DNA from: Pedobacter schmidteae
GTDB lineage: Bacteria > Bacteroidota > Bacteroidia > Sphingobacteriales > Sphingobacteriaceae
Reading direction: 5' to 3'
Assembly (NCBI RefSeq): GCF_900564155.1
Contig: NZ_LS999839.1
Coordinates: 2,291,097-2,355,096, forward strand
Length of the DNA stretch: 64,000 nucleotides
Shown here: positions 8,720 through 18,678 of the stretch, piece by piece
Position numbering within the stretch: the first letter of the stretch is position 1
Layout: every line of letters begins with the position of its first letter
Notes under the pieces: generated by a model
What the model saw: only the letters and a program-made list of their open reading frames with translations
What the model was told of the DNA's origin: nothing
The model's database searches: none
Program-made: the position numbers and the translations under genes

Positions 8720-9460
8720 ATGAAAATAGCTTTACTTGGTTACGGTAAAATGGGGCAGATCATCGAACGTTTTGCTTTGGAAAGAGGCCATGAGATTGTC
8801 TTAAAAATCAATATCGACAATACTGCCGATTTAACCACGGCCAATTTGTCGAAGGCAGATGTGGCCATCGACTTTAGTGCCCCGGATGCCGCATTGAGCA
8901 ATATATACGCCTGTTTTGATGCCAACCTACCGGTAGTAGTAGGTACTACAGGTTGGTATGGAGAGTTGCAGCAGGTAAAAAACGACTGCCTGAGCCGTAA
9001 CAATACTTTACTTTATGGATCAAACTTTAGCATAGGTGTTAATCTGTTTTTTCACATCAGCAAACTAATGGCTAAACTAATGAACGATTTCCCGGCTTAT
9101 GAAGTCCAGGTTGAAGAAATTCACCATACCCAGAAACTGGATGCTCCAAGTGGTACAGCTATGACCCTTGCCGAAGGTATCATTGAAGGATTAGACCGAA
9201 AAAAGGAATGGGTAAATGAACTGGTAGGTACCCAATTTGATGAGGTGGTTAAAAAAGAGCAATTATTGATCGAATCGCACCGGATTGAAAATGTACCCGG
9301 AACACATACCGTATTATACAGCTCGGAAGTAGATGAGATTGAATTGAAACATACTGCACATAACCGGTCGGGCTTTGCGCTTGGAGCAGTAGTGGCGGCA
9401 GAATGGTTACAAAATAAACAGGGCTTTTATAATATAGCCGATATATTTAATTTTAAATAA
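8720..9460 (+). CDS. dapB: 4-hydroxy-tetrahydrodipicolinate reductase
   Basis: This 246-residue enzyme catalyses the NAD(P)H-dependent reduction of hydroxy-tetrahydrodipicolinate in lysine and diaminopimelate synthesis. Seen are the dinucleotide-binding motif GYGKMGQ (residues 7-13), VVGTTGW (73-79), the catalytic and substrate-binding HHTQK (135-139) and DAPSGT (141-146). Length is near normal for Bacteroidota forms. The next gene, for signal peptidase, starts 6 bases later. Its supply of diaminopimelate serves peptidoglycan synthesis. Confidence 0.97.
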   Translation: MKIALLGYGKMGQIIERFALERGHEIVLKINIDNTADLTTANLSKADVAIDFSAPDAALSNIYACFDANLPVVVGTTGWYGELQQVKNDCLSRNNTLLYGSNFSIGVNLFFHISKLMAKLMNDFPAYEVQVEEIHHTQKLDAPSGTAMTLAEGIIEGLDRKKEWVNELVGTQFDEVVKKEQLLIESHRIENVPGTHTVLYSSEVDEIELKHTAHNRSGFALGAVVAAEWLQNKQGFYNIADIFNFK

Positions 9461-9466
9461 CGATAT

Positions 9467-10666
9467 ATGAGTTGGAAATTCTGGCAAAAAAGTAAAGACG
9501 ATAAGCCGAAGAAGAAAAAAACAAGAACCAGGGAATGGGTTGATGCCATCATTTTTGCGGTAGTTGCTGCAACCATCATCCGGGTTTTCTTTATTGAGGC
9601 TTACACCATTCCTACAGCTTCAATGGAAAGATCTTTGCTGGTTGGCGATTTCTTATTTGTGAGTAAAGTGAATTACGGGGCAAGGATACCTATGACCCCA
9701 ATTGCATTTCCTTTTGCCCATCATACCATGCCAATTACTGGTACAAAAGCTTATTGGGATGGGGTACAATGGAAATTCCGCAGACTGCCCGGTTTGTCCG
9801 ACATCAAAAGAAATGACGTAGTTGTTTTTAATTACCCTCAAGGTGATACGGTAGCCCTGGAACAACAGGATGTAGATTACTACCAGATGGTGAGGGCCGA
9901 AGGTTGGGCTGCCATCAACAGCAGGTATACCATAGTGAGTAGACCGGTTGATAAGCGGGAAAACTATATCAAACGTTGTATCGGTATTGCGGGAGATACG
10001 ATTACGATGAGTCGTGGATTGGTGTCTGTTAATGGAAAACCGGAGAAACTAAAAACAAGCGGACAAATCAGTTATGAGGTAACCTTCAAAACACCTGATG
10101 TAAACCCGGCCGTATTTGAAGATTTAGGTTTTAACATCTCTGACGACATCAGGGGTACCATGACACCTAATGTATATACCTTTAACGGAACGGAAGAGAT
10201 GATGAACAAAGTGAAAAAACTCGACTTCATCCAATCCGTAAAGGAATTTACTGCTTTGCCAGGCGAACGTGAAGGTGATATTTTTCCTTATGATAAAAAC
10301 AGGAACTGGAATGTGGATAATTTTGGGCCGATCATCATCCCTAAAAAAGGCTGGACAGTTAAGTTAGATAGTGTTACCATGCCGCTTTATGAAAGAAGCA
10401 TCCGTATTTATGAAGGCAATAAGCTGGAAAAATCTGGCAACGGGTGGTTGATCAATGGCAAGCCGGCCGATAGTTATACCTTTAAAATGGATTATTACTG
10501 GATGATGGGCGACAACAGGCACAGATCTGCCGATTCCCGTTACTGGGGCTTTGTTCCCGAAGATCATATTGTTGGAAAAGCATTGTTCATCTGGATGAGT
10601 TATGATACCAACGGCTCTTTCTTTAGTAAAATCAGGTGGAGCAGATTGCTTAGAGGAATACATTAG
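9467..10666 (+). CDS. lepB: Signal peptidase I
   Basis: This 399-residue inner-membrane peptidase cleaves signal peptides from exported proteins. A basic cytosolic start is followed by one transmembrane segment (about residues 26-44) and box B with IPTASMERSL, giving the catalytic Ser52. The general base is Lys169 in YIKRCIGIAGD. Box E appears as GDNRHRSADSRYWGFVP near the C-terminus. It is larger than the Escherichia coli enzyme because of an insertion between the catalytic Lys region and box E, as is usual in Bacteroidota. It is the last gene of the parA-lepB run and is followed by a strong hairpin. Confidence 0.96.
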   Translation: MSWKFWQKSKDDKPKKKKTRTREWVDAIIFAVVAATIIRVFFIEAYTIPTASMERSLLVGDFLFVSKVNYGARIPMTPIAFPFAHHTMPITGTKAYWDGVQWKFRRLPGLSDIKRNDVVVFNYPQGDTVALEQQDVDYYQMVRAEGWAAINSRYTIVSRPVDKRENYIKRCIGIAGDTITMSRGLVSVNGKPEKLKTSGQISYEVTFKTPDVNPAVFEDLGFNISDDIRGTMTPNVYTFNGTEEMMNKVKKLDFIQSVKEFTALPGEREGDIFPYDKNRNWNVDNFGPIIIPKKGWTVKLDSVTMPLYERSIRIYEGNKLEKSGNGWLINGKPADSYTFKMDYYWMMGDNRHRSADSRYWGFVPEDHIVGKALFIWMSYDTNGSFFSKIRWSRLLRGIH

Positions 10667-10687
10667 AAGAATATATGAGCTATTATG

Positions 10688-10722
10688 AGCGGCTTGTGCA
10701 TGGCACAAGCCGCTTTTTTTTT
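10688..10722 (+). terminator. Rho-independent terminator after lepB
   Basis: A perfect 12-bp GC-rich stem (10688-10699 with 10703-10714), a 3-base loop and a run of T residues to 10722 form a classic terminator for the parA-lepB operon. Confidence 0.92.
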
Positions 10723-10901
10723 GCTTATAATTTAAGGTTGTTTAATTGACTAAAACCGCGTATGCCGTGCGCTGGGGCATATTATTTTGCGGATAAATGT
10801 AATTTTGATTTTTAAAAGAACACTAGACTTAAAAAATATTTTAAAAAGTATTGTGTTTTTTAAGAAAAATATTTTAAGTTTATCCAACCAAATAAAAAAC
10901 C

Positions 10902-12092
10902 TTGAGCATACCAGTTAAAAAATATCAGCAGCTAAGAAAGGAGGTGATCCGGCACTTGTATTACAACGAGATGCTTACCCTTACCGAGCTGAGCGCATTA
11001 AGTAGCAAAAGCCTGCCTTTGGTTACCAGTGTGGTTAATGGTCTTTTGGCCGATGGTTATGTACTTGAATATGGATTAGCGCCATCAACCGGAGGGCGTA
11101 GGGCTTTAACGTTTTTATTAAACCCCAATAAAAAAAGATACGTAGTAGCAGTTGCTATGGACCAGTTGGTTACCCAGGTAGTGATTTATGATTTATTGAA
11201 CCGTGCCCAAAATGATATAGAAGTCATTACCATGCAGCCGGCCAATGATCAGGAATCGGTAAACGAATTGATTCAGCTGATCAAAAGACACATCGGCAAT
11301 TCTGGAATTCCTTACGATCAATTATTAGGGGTGGGTATAGGAATGCCGGGATTTGTAAGTGCGGAGGAAGGGATAAACCATAGCTTTTTTAGAGTTAAAG
11401 GTGATGGAAATCTAAGAACTTATTTAAGTAAGGAAATTGGCTTGCCGGTTTTTATAGATAATGATTCGAGCCTTATTGCTTTGGCCGAGCTGAAATTTGG
11501 TATTGGCAAGGGGCACAAAGATGTGATGGTGGTAAACGTGGGGTGGGGTATCGGTTTAGGGATGATTATCAACGGGGCTATTTTTAGAGGGCATAGTGGT
11601 CATGCCGGCGAATTTAGTCATATCCCACTTTCCCAGAGTAATAAACTGTGTTCTTGTGGCAAGCGCGGATGTCTGGAAGTGGACACTTCTTTATTGGTAC
11701 TGGTTGAAAAAGCCAAGTCGGAAATGGCAATGGGGGCCAGTTCAAGTATGGAGGTATTATTTCAGGATGAAAGCAAATTGCAGGGCGATCAATTCCTGGT
11801 GGCGGCAAAAAAAGGTGATCCACTGGCCGTATCTATACTTTCGGAGGCTTCTTTTTTGATTGGTAAAGGCTTGGCTACCCTTATACATATTATGAACCCT
11901 AAATTGATTGTGTTAAGTGGAAGAGGGGCCAAGGCAGGAAGAATTTTAATGGCCCCGATACAACAGGCCATCAACGAATTCTGTATTCCACGACTGGCAG
12001 CGCATACGGATATTAAAGTTTCAACATTAACAACAACACCCCAATTGATAGGAGCCGCTACGCTGGTACTGGAACATTGCCAGTTTTTCTAG
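10902..12092 (+). CDS. ROK-family transcriptional regulator
   Basis: This 396-residue protein has an N-terminal winged helix (about residues 10-60, with LTELSALSSKSLPLVTSVVN) joined to a ROK sugar-kinase-like domain. The ROK zinc site is visible as HAGEFSH (234-240) and CSCGKRGC (250-257). The start is TTG: a stop codon lies just upstream in frame and the first ATG would cut off the first DNA-binding helix. ROK repressors respond to sugars or sugar phosphates. The gene stands directly before a SusC/SusD pair on the same strand, which it probably controls; the sugar is unknown. Confidence 0.9.
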   Translation: MSIPVKKYQQLRKEVIRHLYYNEMLTLTELSALSSKSLPLVTSVVNGLLADGYVLEYGLAPSTGGRRALTFLLNPNKKRYVVAVAMDQLVTQVVIYDLLNRAQNDIEVITMQPANDQESVNELIQLIKRHIGNSGIPYDQLLGVGIGMPGFVSAEEGINHSFFRVKGDGNLRTYLSKEIGLPVFIDNDSSLIALAELKFGIGKGHKDVMVVNVGWGIGLGMIINGAIFRGHSGHAGEFSHIPLSQSNKLCSCGKRGCLEVDTSLLVLVEKAKSEMAMGASSSMEVLFQDESKLQGDQFLVAAKKGDPLAVSILSEASFLIGKGLATLIHIMNPKLIVLSGRGAKAGRILMAPIQQAINEFCIPRLAAHTDIKVSTLTTTPQLIGAATLVLEHCQFF

Positions 12093-12167
12093 CCCAAATT
12101 TTAAACTAACAACATTATTATAAATTAACTATTAACTATCTAAAACTTAACAATTAAAACTAAAACG

Positions 12168-15100
12168 ATGAAACAGATGTACTTAAGGTGTGTTGCAACG
12201 TTGTTATTCAGTTTGATAACAGTGTTTGCCTTCGCACAGAAAAATGTTACTGGGACCGTTAGAGAAGGGGGGCAACCGCTACCAGGGGTAAGCGTTTCCG
12301 TCAAAGGAACCAGTAAAGCTACACAAACTGATGCTACCGGAAAATTTTCTATTTCTGTAGCCGGTGGTGATGTCCTGGTGTTTACAGCAATTGGTTATGT
12401 GCGGCAGGAAATTACGGTGGGAAGCCAAAGTGTAATCAACGTAACTTTGGCCGAAGATAACCAAACCTTAACTGAAGTAGCAGTGGTCGGGGCTTTGGGT
12501 ATCGTAAAAGACAACAAGAAATTGGGATATGCGGTAACTACGGTAAAAGGTGATGACTTGACCCGTACCAATACTGTAAACCCGATTACTGCCCTGCAAG
12601 GTAAAGTGGCCGGTGTAAACATCAATGTGATGGGCGCTGCAGGTATACAGACTTCACCTAATATTCAAATCAGGGGAGCAAAGGTTTTGGGTAATATACC
12701 GGGCCAATCAAACAACCAGCCTATTTTTGTAATTGATGGAAACGTGATCCAGAATAATCAGATTAATGCTGATGATGTGGATGGTGGTTCTCAGTTGAAA
12801 AACTTAAATCCTGATGATTATGAAAGCATCACCGTATTAAAAGGTGCTGCGGCAACCTCTCTTTATGGTTCAAGGGGATTAAATGGTGCCATCGTAATTA
12901 CCACCAAAAAGGGTAAAGCTGGCCAGGGTTTAGGTATCGAATTTAACACTACCTATCAAACTCAACGCATCTATAAAAGCCCAATGGCATTTCAAAATGT
13001 TTACGGACAGGGCAGTGTAAGTACAAGGGAAGGTAACTTCGCAGATAATGGAACGCAGGCCTTAACAGCCGGTAGCTGGGGACCAAAAATGGATGGAAGT
13101 ATACACCCTGCACCTTATGATGCAACTAAAATGGTACCTTACTCTCCGCAACCAGATTCCTGGAGAACTTTTTACCAGAATGGAAATTATGTAAATAACA
13201 ACCTGGCATTAAGTGGTGGTGGCGATAAATACAACTATCGTCTTTCTTATTCTAACAATTCCAGCAAAGGATTGTTGCCTAACAATGGTTTAAAACGTAA
13301 CAGTGTTGACCTTAGAATTGGAGCAGACATCAATAAAGTTTTCTCATCTGAATTGGGTATTTCATATGCCAACACGGTGACTAAAAATTATTATGGACAA
13401 GGCCGTTATTACCATGGTGGTGGCGAAAACTTAGGTTTCAATACTTTTTATTTACCAAGAAATATTGATTTTGCTGATTGGTACGCCAATTACCGTAATG
13501 CAGATAATTCAACAAAAAGCCCAGCCGGTAACTCAAACCTGGATAGGATTGTTGGTGCTTTTTCTCGTTTTGACAAAAATAATTTTGAGAAACAGGAGAA
13601 TTCCATTTTGGGATATACGCAGTTAAAAGCGCAGGTAGCACCCTGGTTAGATTTTTCTGGAAAACTGAGTGTCAACTTCTATAAAATCAATACCGAAACA
13701 AAAAACTATGGTAATGAAAAGGATAACAGAGGTGGAGCTTATGAAGTAGGAGGCAGTTATACCAACACCTATAACATTTTGTTTATGGGACATGCCACCA
13801 GAGACATTACAGAAGACCTGAAACTTGATTTTCGTGTAATTAATGAAATTTATGGGGACAGGAAAGGTGAGAATTATGGTGGTAAGACCAATGGAGGATT
13901 GATCGTTCCAAATCAATTTTTCCTTGGAAACTCGGTAGGAGATATTCAAAGTAATTATTTTTATAAAAATGGTGATTATCCCGGTCCTCAATACCCGTCC
14001 ACGCTTACCTATGGTTTAGGTGGTATATTGAACTTAAATTACAAAGACTATCTGAATCTGGAGTTGACCGGTCGTAACGACTGGCTTTCTACGTTGACTT
14101 ATCCGGTTAATATTCCGGGGGCCAACAACTATACAGTATTTTATCCTTCAGCAAATCTTTCCTATTCATTTTACGATCACCTTACCCAGAAACCTTCCTG
14201 GCTTTCTTCTGGTCGTTTGAGAGCTTCATTGGCTTATGTGGGGAATGGTGGCGTGGCAGGACCTTATGATACAGGTAAAGGGTATATTCCAAAAGGCGTT
14301 ATTAATGGCTTTGGAAATGCTATTGGTAGCGCAACTGAATTCAAACCGAATGTTAAACGAAATCTTGATCTTAGACCACAAAAACAACGTTCTATCGAAT
14401 TGGGTACTAATTTTGGTTTGTTCAGGGAATTGATCAATGTTGATTTTGCCTGGTACAAAACCAATACCTTCAAACAGCTTTTGACACTGGATGGAATAAT
14501 GGAAACGGGTAGTGACAAAATATTTGTGAATGCTGGTAACATCCAAAATAAAGGCTTTGAGTTATTGGTAAATGTTAATCCAATCAGAAGTAAAGACTGG
14601 AGATTAGACGTTGCTGTCAATTTAGCGCACAACAAAAGTAAGATAATTGAATTTGGTGGGGGTATCAAAGAATGGGAATTGAGCGGTGGATATGATGGAG
14701 CCAATGTATGGGCCTATGAAGGTGGTGACTTTGGTGTGTTAACCGCTAATCCCGGATCAACAGTAAAATTGGATCCAAAAACAGGCTGGCCTTTGGTTGT
14801 GGTGAGCGATGTTGCGCAAAGTACTAATCCATTGACTAAATATAGAGTGCAACTGTATGATTATGAGGTTAATGAAGAAACTTCCACACAAAGAAGAATT
14901 GGCTTAGGGAAAGTAGAGCCGGATCTGGTTGGCGGTATCAATGCCAATCTGCGTTATAAGAACTTTAGCTTGTTTGCCCAGGTCGATGGTCGTTTTGGTG
15001 GTGATGTTTATTCACAGGCTTATAGCTATGCGATGGGACAAGGAACCTTAGAGGCTTCATTGTATGGCCGCGATCAGGAACATGGAGGTGTTGCCCGTAC

Positions 15101-15566
15101 CGATTCTTATAATGGAACCACGCGCTACGACGGTGTAATTCCAAATGTAGTATTTGCAGAGGGAGAAATGAGCCCATTAAAACCGGGAACTTCACTGGCA
15201 GGTAAAACCTTCCGCGAGGCGTATGATGCAGGACTGGTGGAGCCATGGAAAGCATCATGGTATCATGCCTACACCAATGGATGGGGTACGAATTTAAACA
15301 CAGGAGGTGCAGTGAGCAAAAACTCCTGGATCATGCTGAGAGAAATTACTTTGGGCTATAACTTGCCGAATGAGCTTTTGGGTAAAGCCCGTATCCAGGG
15401 AGCAAGATTAAGCTTTAGCGCAAGAAATATCGGCTATTTGTATAGAACCTTGTCTGGTGGACAAAATCCTGAGTCATTACAGAGTAACGATCCATTCAGA
15501 CCATACATCACAGGTGGCGTGCCATTTTCAAGAAGCTACGCGGTTACCTTAAGTGTTAAGTTCTAA
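12168..15566 (+). CDS. SusC/RagA TonB-linked outer-membrane transporter
   Basis: This 1132-residue transporter has a signal peptide ending near AFAQK, a carboxypeptidase-like N-terminal extension (NVTGTVREGGQPLPGVSVSV onward, residues 26-110), a plug domain with the SusC pattern ITVLKGAAATSLYGSRGLNG, and a long C-terminal barrel ending in aromatic VTLSVKF. There is no STN signalling domain, so it is not of the sigma/anti-sigma regulated type; a ROK regulator gene is upstream instead. The SusD partner follows after 18 bases. It imports an unknown oligosaccharide or other nutrient using TonB energy. Confidence 0.95.
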   Translation: MKQMYLRCVATLLFSLITVFAFAQKNVTGTVREGGQPLPGVSVSVKGTSKATQTDATGKFSISVAGGDVLVFTAIGYVRQEITVGSQSVINVTLAEDNQTLTEVAVVGALGIVKDNKKLGYAVTTVKGDDLTRTNTVNPITALQGKVAGVNINVMGAAGIQTSPNIQIRGAKVLGNIPGQSNNQPIFVIDGNVIQNNQINADDVDGGSQLKNLNPDDYESITVLKGAAATSLYGSRGLNGAIVITTKKGKAGQGLGIEFNTTYQTQRIYKSPMAFQNVYGQGSVSTREGNFADNGTQALTAGSWGPKMDGSIHPAPYDATKMVPYSPQPDSWRTFYQNGNYVNNNLALSGGGDKYNYRLSYSNNSSKGLLPNNGLKRNSVDLRIGADINKVFSSELGISYANTVTKNYYGQGRYYHGGGENLGFNTFYLPRNIDFADWYANYRNADNSTKSPAGNSNLDRIVGAFSRFDKNNFEKQENSILGYTQLKAQVAPWLDFSGKLSVNFYKINTETKNYGNEKDNRGGAYEVGGSYTNTYNILFMGHATRDITEDLKLDFRVINEIYGDRKGENYGGKTNGGLIVPNQFFLGNSVGDIQSNYFYKNGDYPGPQYPSTLTYGLGGILNLNYKDYLNLELTGRNDWLSTLTYPVNIPGANNYTVFYPSANLSYSFYDHLTQKPSWLSSGRLRASLAYVGNGGVAGPYDTGKGYIPKGVINGFGNAIGSATEFKPNVKRNLDLRPQKQRSIELGTNFGLFRELINVDFAWYKTNTFKQLLTLDGIMETGSDKIFVNAGNIQNKGFELLVNVNPIRSKDWRLDVAVNLAHNKSKIIEFGGGIKEWELSGGYDGANVWAYEGGDFGVLTANPGSTVKLDPKTGWPLVVVSDVAQSTNPLTKYRVQLYDYEVNEETSTQRRIGLGKVEPDLVGGINANLRYKNFSLFAQVDGRFGGDVYSQAYSYAMGQGTLEASLYGRDQEHGGVARTDSYNGTTRYDGVIPNVVFAEGEMSPLKPGTSLAGKTFREAYDAGLVEPWKASWYHAYTNGWGTNLNTGGAVSKNSWIMLREITLGYNLPNELLGKARIQGARLSFSARNIGYLYRTLSGGQNPESLQSNDPFRPYITGGVPFSRSYAVTLSVKF

Positions 15567-15584
15567 TTTTAATTAAAGAAGACG

Positions 15585-17408
15585 ATGAAAAAGATAAATA
15601 AGAGTTTATTAATGTTAGTTGCAGTTGCCCTTGTTGGACAATCCTGCAAAAAGGAGCTGGTGGATATCAACACCAATCCCTATTTATTAGATAATGTAGG
15701 ACCTGAATATTTATTTACCGGAACTACGCTTGACATCAATTTGAACAGCAGGGACAGGACCATGAAAAAATATGGTACCAGCATGACCTATATGCAGTAC
15801 CTGGTACCGGATGTAGCTACTCCGGACGGATTAAGTGGAGCTTACTGGAACCCGGCCCGGACTACCGGACCAAATCCTGGTTTGTTTTACTATAACGATT
15901 ACTATACAGGTGTTGGAAGGGATATGAACCGCATCATTGACCAAATCAATCTTTTACCTGCTGATAAAAAAGCGTCATACCAAGGTTTAAAAGCCATGGC
16001 TTCTATTGTAGAGGTGTATCATGCATGGCGTGTAGCAGATGCATTCGGTGCAATGCCTTATAGTCAAGCTTTTAATGATGGTACTTATCCGCTACCGGCC
16101 TACGATTTCGATTTTGATTTGTATAAGGTTTTTGATAAAAAGTTGAAAGATGCAGCAACACTATTGAAAGACAACCCTAGCGGTCAGATAGATATGAGCG
16201 CTCAGGATTTCTTTTATGCTGGGAATTATGGCAGATGGCAGGCTTTCGCCAATACCTTGAGGATTAAAATTGCACAACGCTATCAAAAACGTGATGCGGC
16301 TAATTTAACGAGCGTATTGAATGATATTGCTACCAATTTTGCGAGTAAAATCATCAGCTCGGTTCCTGAAACATTTTCTTATACGCATACTCGTGATTGG
16401 AACGACAATGTGGATGATATCAATAACATTCTTATCAACTATAATGCTTCTTATGCTTTTGTAGAGTTTTTGAAATCGACCAATGATCCTCGTATCAAAT
16501 TTTTGGTTCGTGAAAATGACTTGGGGACTAATTATGCACCATATAATAATGCAGTTACCAATGGAACTCCGGCAACAAAAGCTACACTTGCACTTCCTGC
16601 AAACCAGGTACGTTATTATGGTAAACACGCATTCCCTTCTTCTGTTGAGGGTGGATTTGATGCGACTGGAGGGGTAAGAAGCGTGGGTTTCCCACTGGTA
16701 GGTGGAACAAATGAAAATCTAGGTGTATTGTCAGCCATACAGTCGCGCTTGTTTGTTAGAAATGGTGGTTTTGGTGGTTCGGATGCCAGATCGGCTAAGA
16801 CTTTTATGCATACTGACGAGGAGTTTAAAGAAAGAACTGTAGTCATGAAAAGAAGAACTTTGTATTTGAGTTATGCGGAGACTTGTTTTATGATGGCAGA
16901 GATTGCTGAAACAGGTGGCAATGGCTTAGGCAAAACCGCATCTCAGTGGTTCTATGCGGGTGTTCAGGCTTCATTTGATGAATATAAAGCACTAGCAATT
17001 GATAACCTGGTACCGAATGCTAATCAGGTAGTGATTGGGAATTTTGCGACAAATCTTCCTTATTTAGGCTTGCCTAGTATCTATTCACAAGCATGGGTAA
17101 ACTTCCTGGCTCAGCCTGAAGAGGCATGGGCCATGTGGAAACGTACCGGCTATCCTCAGTTTGAAAATGTGAGACCAGGTGTACCAAACAGAATTGGTAA
17201 CGGTTCAAGTATCGCTTACCTGGAGGCACTTTGGAATGGTACTTCAGATTTAGTGATCCCTAGAAGAAGTGCATTGCAATTGAGCACAGGTTCAAACCCG
17301 AACTCTGACAATTACTATAAAGCAATTCAGACGATGATCAGCAAAGATGCTGCTTATGGTAAAGATGCACTGGATACCAAAGGTCGTATCTGGTGGGATA
17401 AACAGTAA
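15585..17408 (+). CDS. SusD-like nutrient-binding lipoprotein (SusD-like 2 type)
   Basis: This 607-residue lipoprotein has its lipobox at GQSC (Cys21). The pattern with DINTNPYLLDNVGPEYLFTG near the start, AWRVADAFGAMPYSQAF, and a C-terminal IPRRSALQLSTGSNPNSDNY segment fits the SusD/RagB-like family often annotated as nutrient-binding outer-membrane lipoproteins (the SusD-like 2 group), distinct from the other SusD proteins in this window. It should cap the SusC encoded 18 bases upstream. The substrate is unknown; no hydrolase lies beside it. A hairpin follows. Confidence 0.9.
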   Translation: MKKINKSLLMLVAVALVGQSCKKELVDINTNPYLLDNVGPEYLFTGTTLDINLNSRDRTMKKYGTSMTYMQYLVPDVATPDGLSGAYWNPARTTGPNPGLFYYNDYYTGVGRDMNRIIDQINLLPADKKASYQGLKAMASIVEVYHAWRVADAFGAMPYSQAFNDGTYPLPAYDFDFDLYKVFDKKLKDAATLLKDNPSGQIDMSAQDFFYAGNYGRWQAFANTLRIKIAQRYQKRDAANLTSVLNDIATNFASKIISSVPETFSYTHTRDWNDNVDDINNILINYNASYAFVEFLKSTNDPRIKFLVRENDLGTNYAPYNNAVTNGTPATKATLALPANQVRYYGKHAFPSSVEGGFDATGGVRSVGFPLVGGTNENLGVLSAIQSRLFVRNGGFGGSDARSAKTFMHTDEEFKERTVVMKRRTLYLSYAETCFMMAEIAETGGNGLGKTASQWFYAGVQASFDEYKALAIDNLVPNANQVVIGNFATNLPYLGLPSIYSQAWVNFLAQPEEAWAMWKRTGYPQFENVRPGVPNRIGNGSSIAYLEALWNGTSDLVIPRRSALQLSTGSNPNSDNYYKAIQTMISKDAAYGKDALDTKGRIWWDKQ

Positions 17409-17437
17409 TATTTAATTTGATTTTTTTGGTTCAAAGA

Positions 17438-17470
17438 AAGGGCCTGTAATTTTTTACAGGCCCTTCTTTT
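17438..17470. terminator. Hairpin terminator between convergent genes
   Basis: A perfect 12-bp stem (17438-17449 with 17454-17465) and a 4-base T loop are followed by a T-rich tract. It ends the ROK-SusCD unit; the convergent dehydrogenase gene could use it too. Confidence 0.88.
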
Positions 17471-17540
17471 TATATGACGTTTTTATACACTCCACGTTCT
17501 CGACGATAGGAGAGTACATTTGTTTAGAAACAGTTCAAGA

Positions 17541-17570
17541 GATTCCTCGCCTTACTCGGAATGACGACCA
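17541..17570. repeat. REP-like intergenic repeat copy
   Basis: This 30-base stretch contains GATTCCTCGC and CGGAATGACG, a form of the imperfect palindromic intergenic repeat (GTCATTCCGA...) seen elsewhere here at 21734-21788 and 34561-34570. It lies between the terminator and the end of the dehydrogenase gene. Confidence 0.5.
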
Positions 17571-17587
17571 CGCTTTAGGAATGCTAA

Positions 17588-18673
17588 TTAACTCAATCCC
17601 TCAATACCCAGTTTTTTTGCCAGTTCATTCAAATCGTTTACCACCACATCAATCAGTGGAATGCCGGCAACTTTTCGTTCCTGTTCAAAATCGTGTTCCG
17701 GTTCGCCCGGGATAATTACCTTTTTATCTGCCTCAACAACCTTTGCACTTTTGAAGCGGGTAATCCAGTTGTCCAGATGGTCTTTAAAATCCTGAGCTGG
17801 CCTGAAACCATCTACCCGCATCGCTCCAAAAAAATGACCTATACCTTCTCCAACAGGGTCTGTTGGGGGCTCCAGAAAAGCCACAAAAGGAGGTACCCAT
17901 GGCCCATAATTTGCGCCCGATAGTACCGCTGATAGAATATCGACTGTAGCACTCAGTCCATACCCCTTATGGCTCCCATGATCTTTATCGCTACCCAAAG
18001 GCAATAGTGAGCCGCCTTCTTTTAGTTGGTGTGGATTTATCGAAGATAAACCGTTCTTGTCCTGTACCCAGCCTTCAGGAATAGGCAAATTGGCCCGTTG
18101 GGCGATTTCTAATTTGCCATTTGCCGCCGCCGCCGTAGCCATGTCTACCACTACGGGAGGGTATTTTCCGGATGGGAAAGCATAACACATTGGATTTGTA
18201 CCCAATAGCCTTTCATTTGCATAGGTTGGGGCCACCAGTGGACTGGCGTTGGTCATACTGATGCCAATCATTTCCTGTTCTACAGCCATCAACGCATGGT
18301 AGCCAGCTATTCCAAAATGATTTGAATTTTTTACCGAAACCCAGCCGCTACCATAAATCTTTGCCTTTTCTATGGCTACCTTCATGGCAAATGGTGCCAC
18401 TACTAAACCCAATCCCCCATCGCCATCTACTGTTGCCGTGGTGGGTGTTTCGTGCACTATTTTTACATTTGGTAGCGCATTAATCCGTTTCTTTTCCCAT
18501 AGCCTTACATAGCCACTTAAACGGGCCACACCATGCGAATCTATCCCTCTCAAGTCAGACCGCAACAATACATCGGCCGCCAGCTTTGCGTCAGCTTCCG
18601 GACAGCCCATCGTTAAAAATACGTTCTCGGTAAAGCGACGCAGATGATGCTCGGTGAAAGTGTGAAATTTCAT
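17588..18673 (-). CDS. Ldh-family (type 2 malate/L-lactate) dehydrogenase
   Basis: This 361-residue NAD(P)-dependent oxidoreductase belongs to the type 2 malate/lactate dehydrogenase family. The family signature is clear: LLRSDLRGIDSHGVARL (with the His of the active site), GWVSVKNSNHFGIAGYHAL, TNASPLVAPTYA and GSHKGYGLSATVDILS. Related enzymes use malate, lactate, ureidoglycolate or other 2-hydroxy acids, so the substrate is not certain. It lies 5 bases after bshC on the same strand, so it may be co-transcribed with it, but I see no functional link. Confidence 0.93.
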   Translation of the reverse strand: MKFHTFTEHHLRRFTENVFLTMGCPEADAKLAADVLLRSDLRGIDSHGVARLSGYVRLWEKKRINALPNVKIVHETPTTATVDGDGGLGLVVAPFAMKVAIEKAKIYGSGWVSVKNSNHFGIAGYHALMAVEQEMIGISMTNASPLVAPTYANERLLGTNPMCYAFPSGKYPPVVVDMATAAAANGKLEIAQRANLPIPEGWVQDKNGLSSINPHQLKEGGSLLPLGSDKDHGSHKGYGLSATVDILSAVLSGANYGPWVPPFVAFLEPPTDPVGEGIGHFFGAMRVDGFRPAQDFKDHLDNWITRFKSAKVVEADKKVIIPGEPEHDFEQERKVAGIPLIDVVVNDLNELAKKLGIEGLS

Positions 18674-18678
18674 GGTAA

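Noticed and set aside
10800..10807. TAATTTTG before the ROK gene as a promoter
   Set aside because: The nearest TTTG is only 10 bases upstream, too close for a -33 box, and A/T-rich sequence makes chance matches likely.
13647..13991. Minus-strand ORF within the first SusC gene
   Set aside because: Antisense shadow in an A/T-rich barrel region with no recognisable domain.
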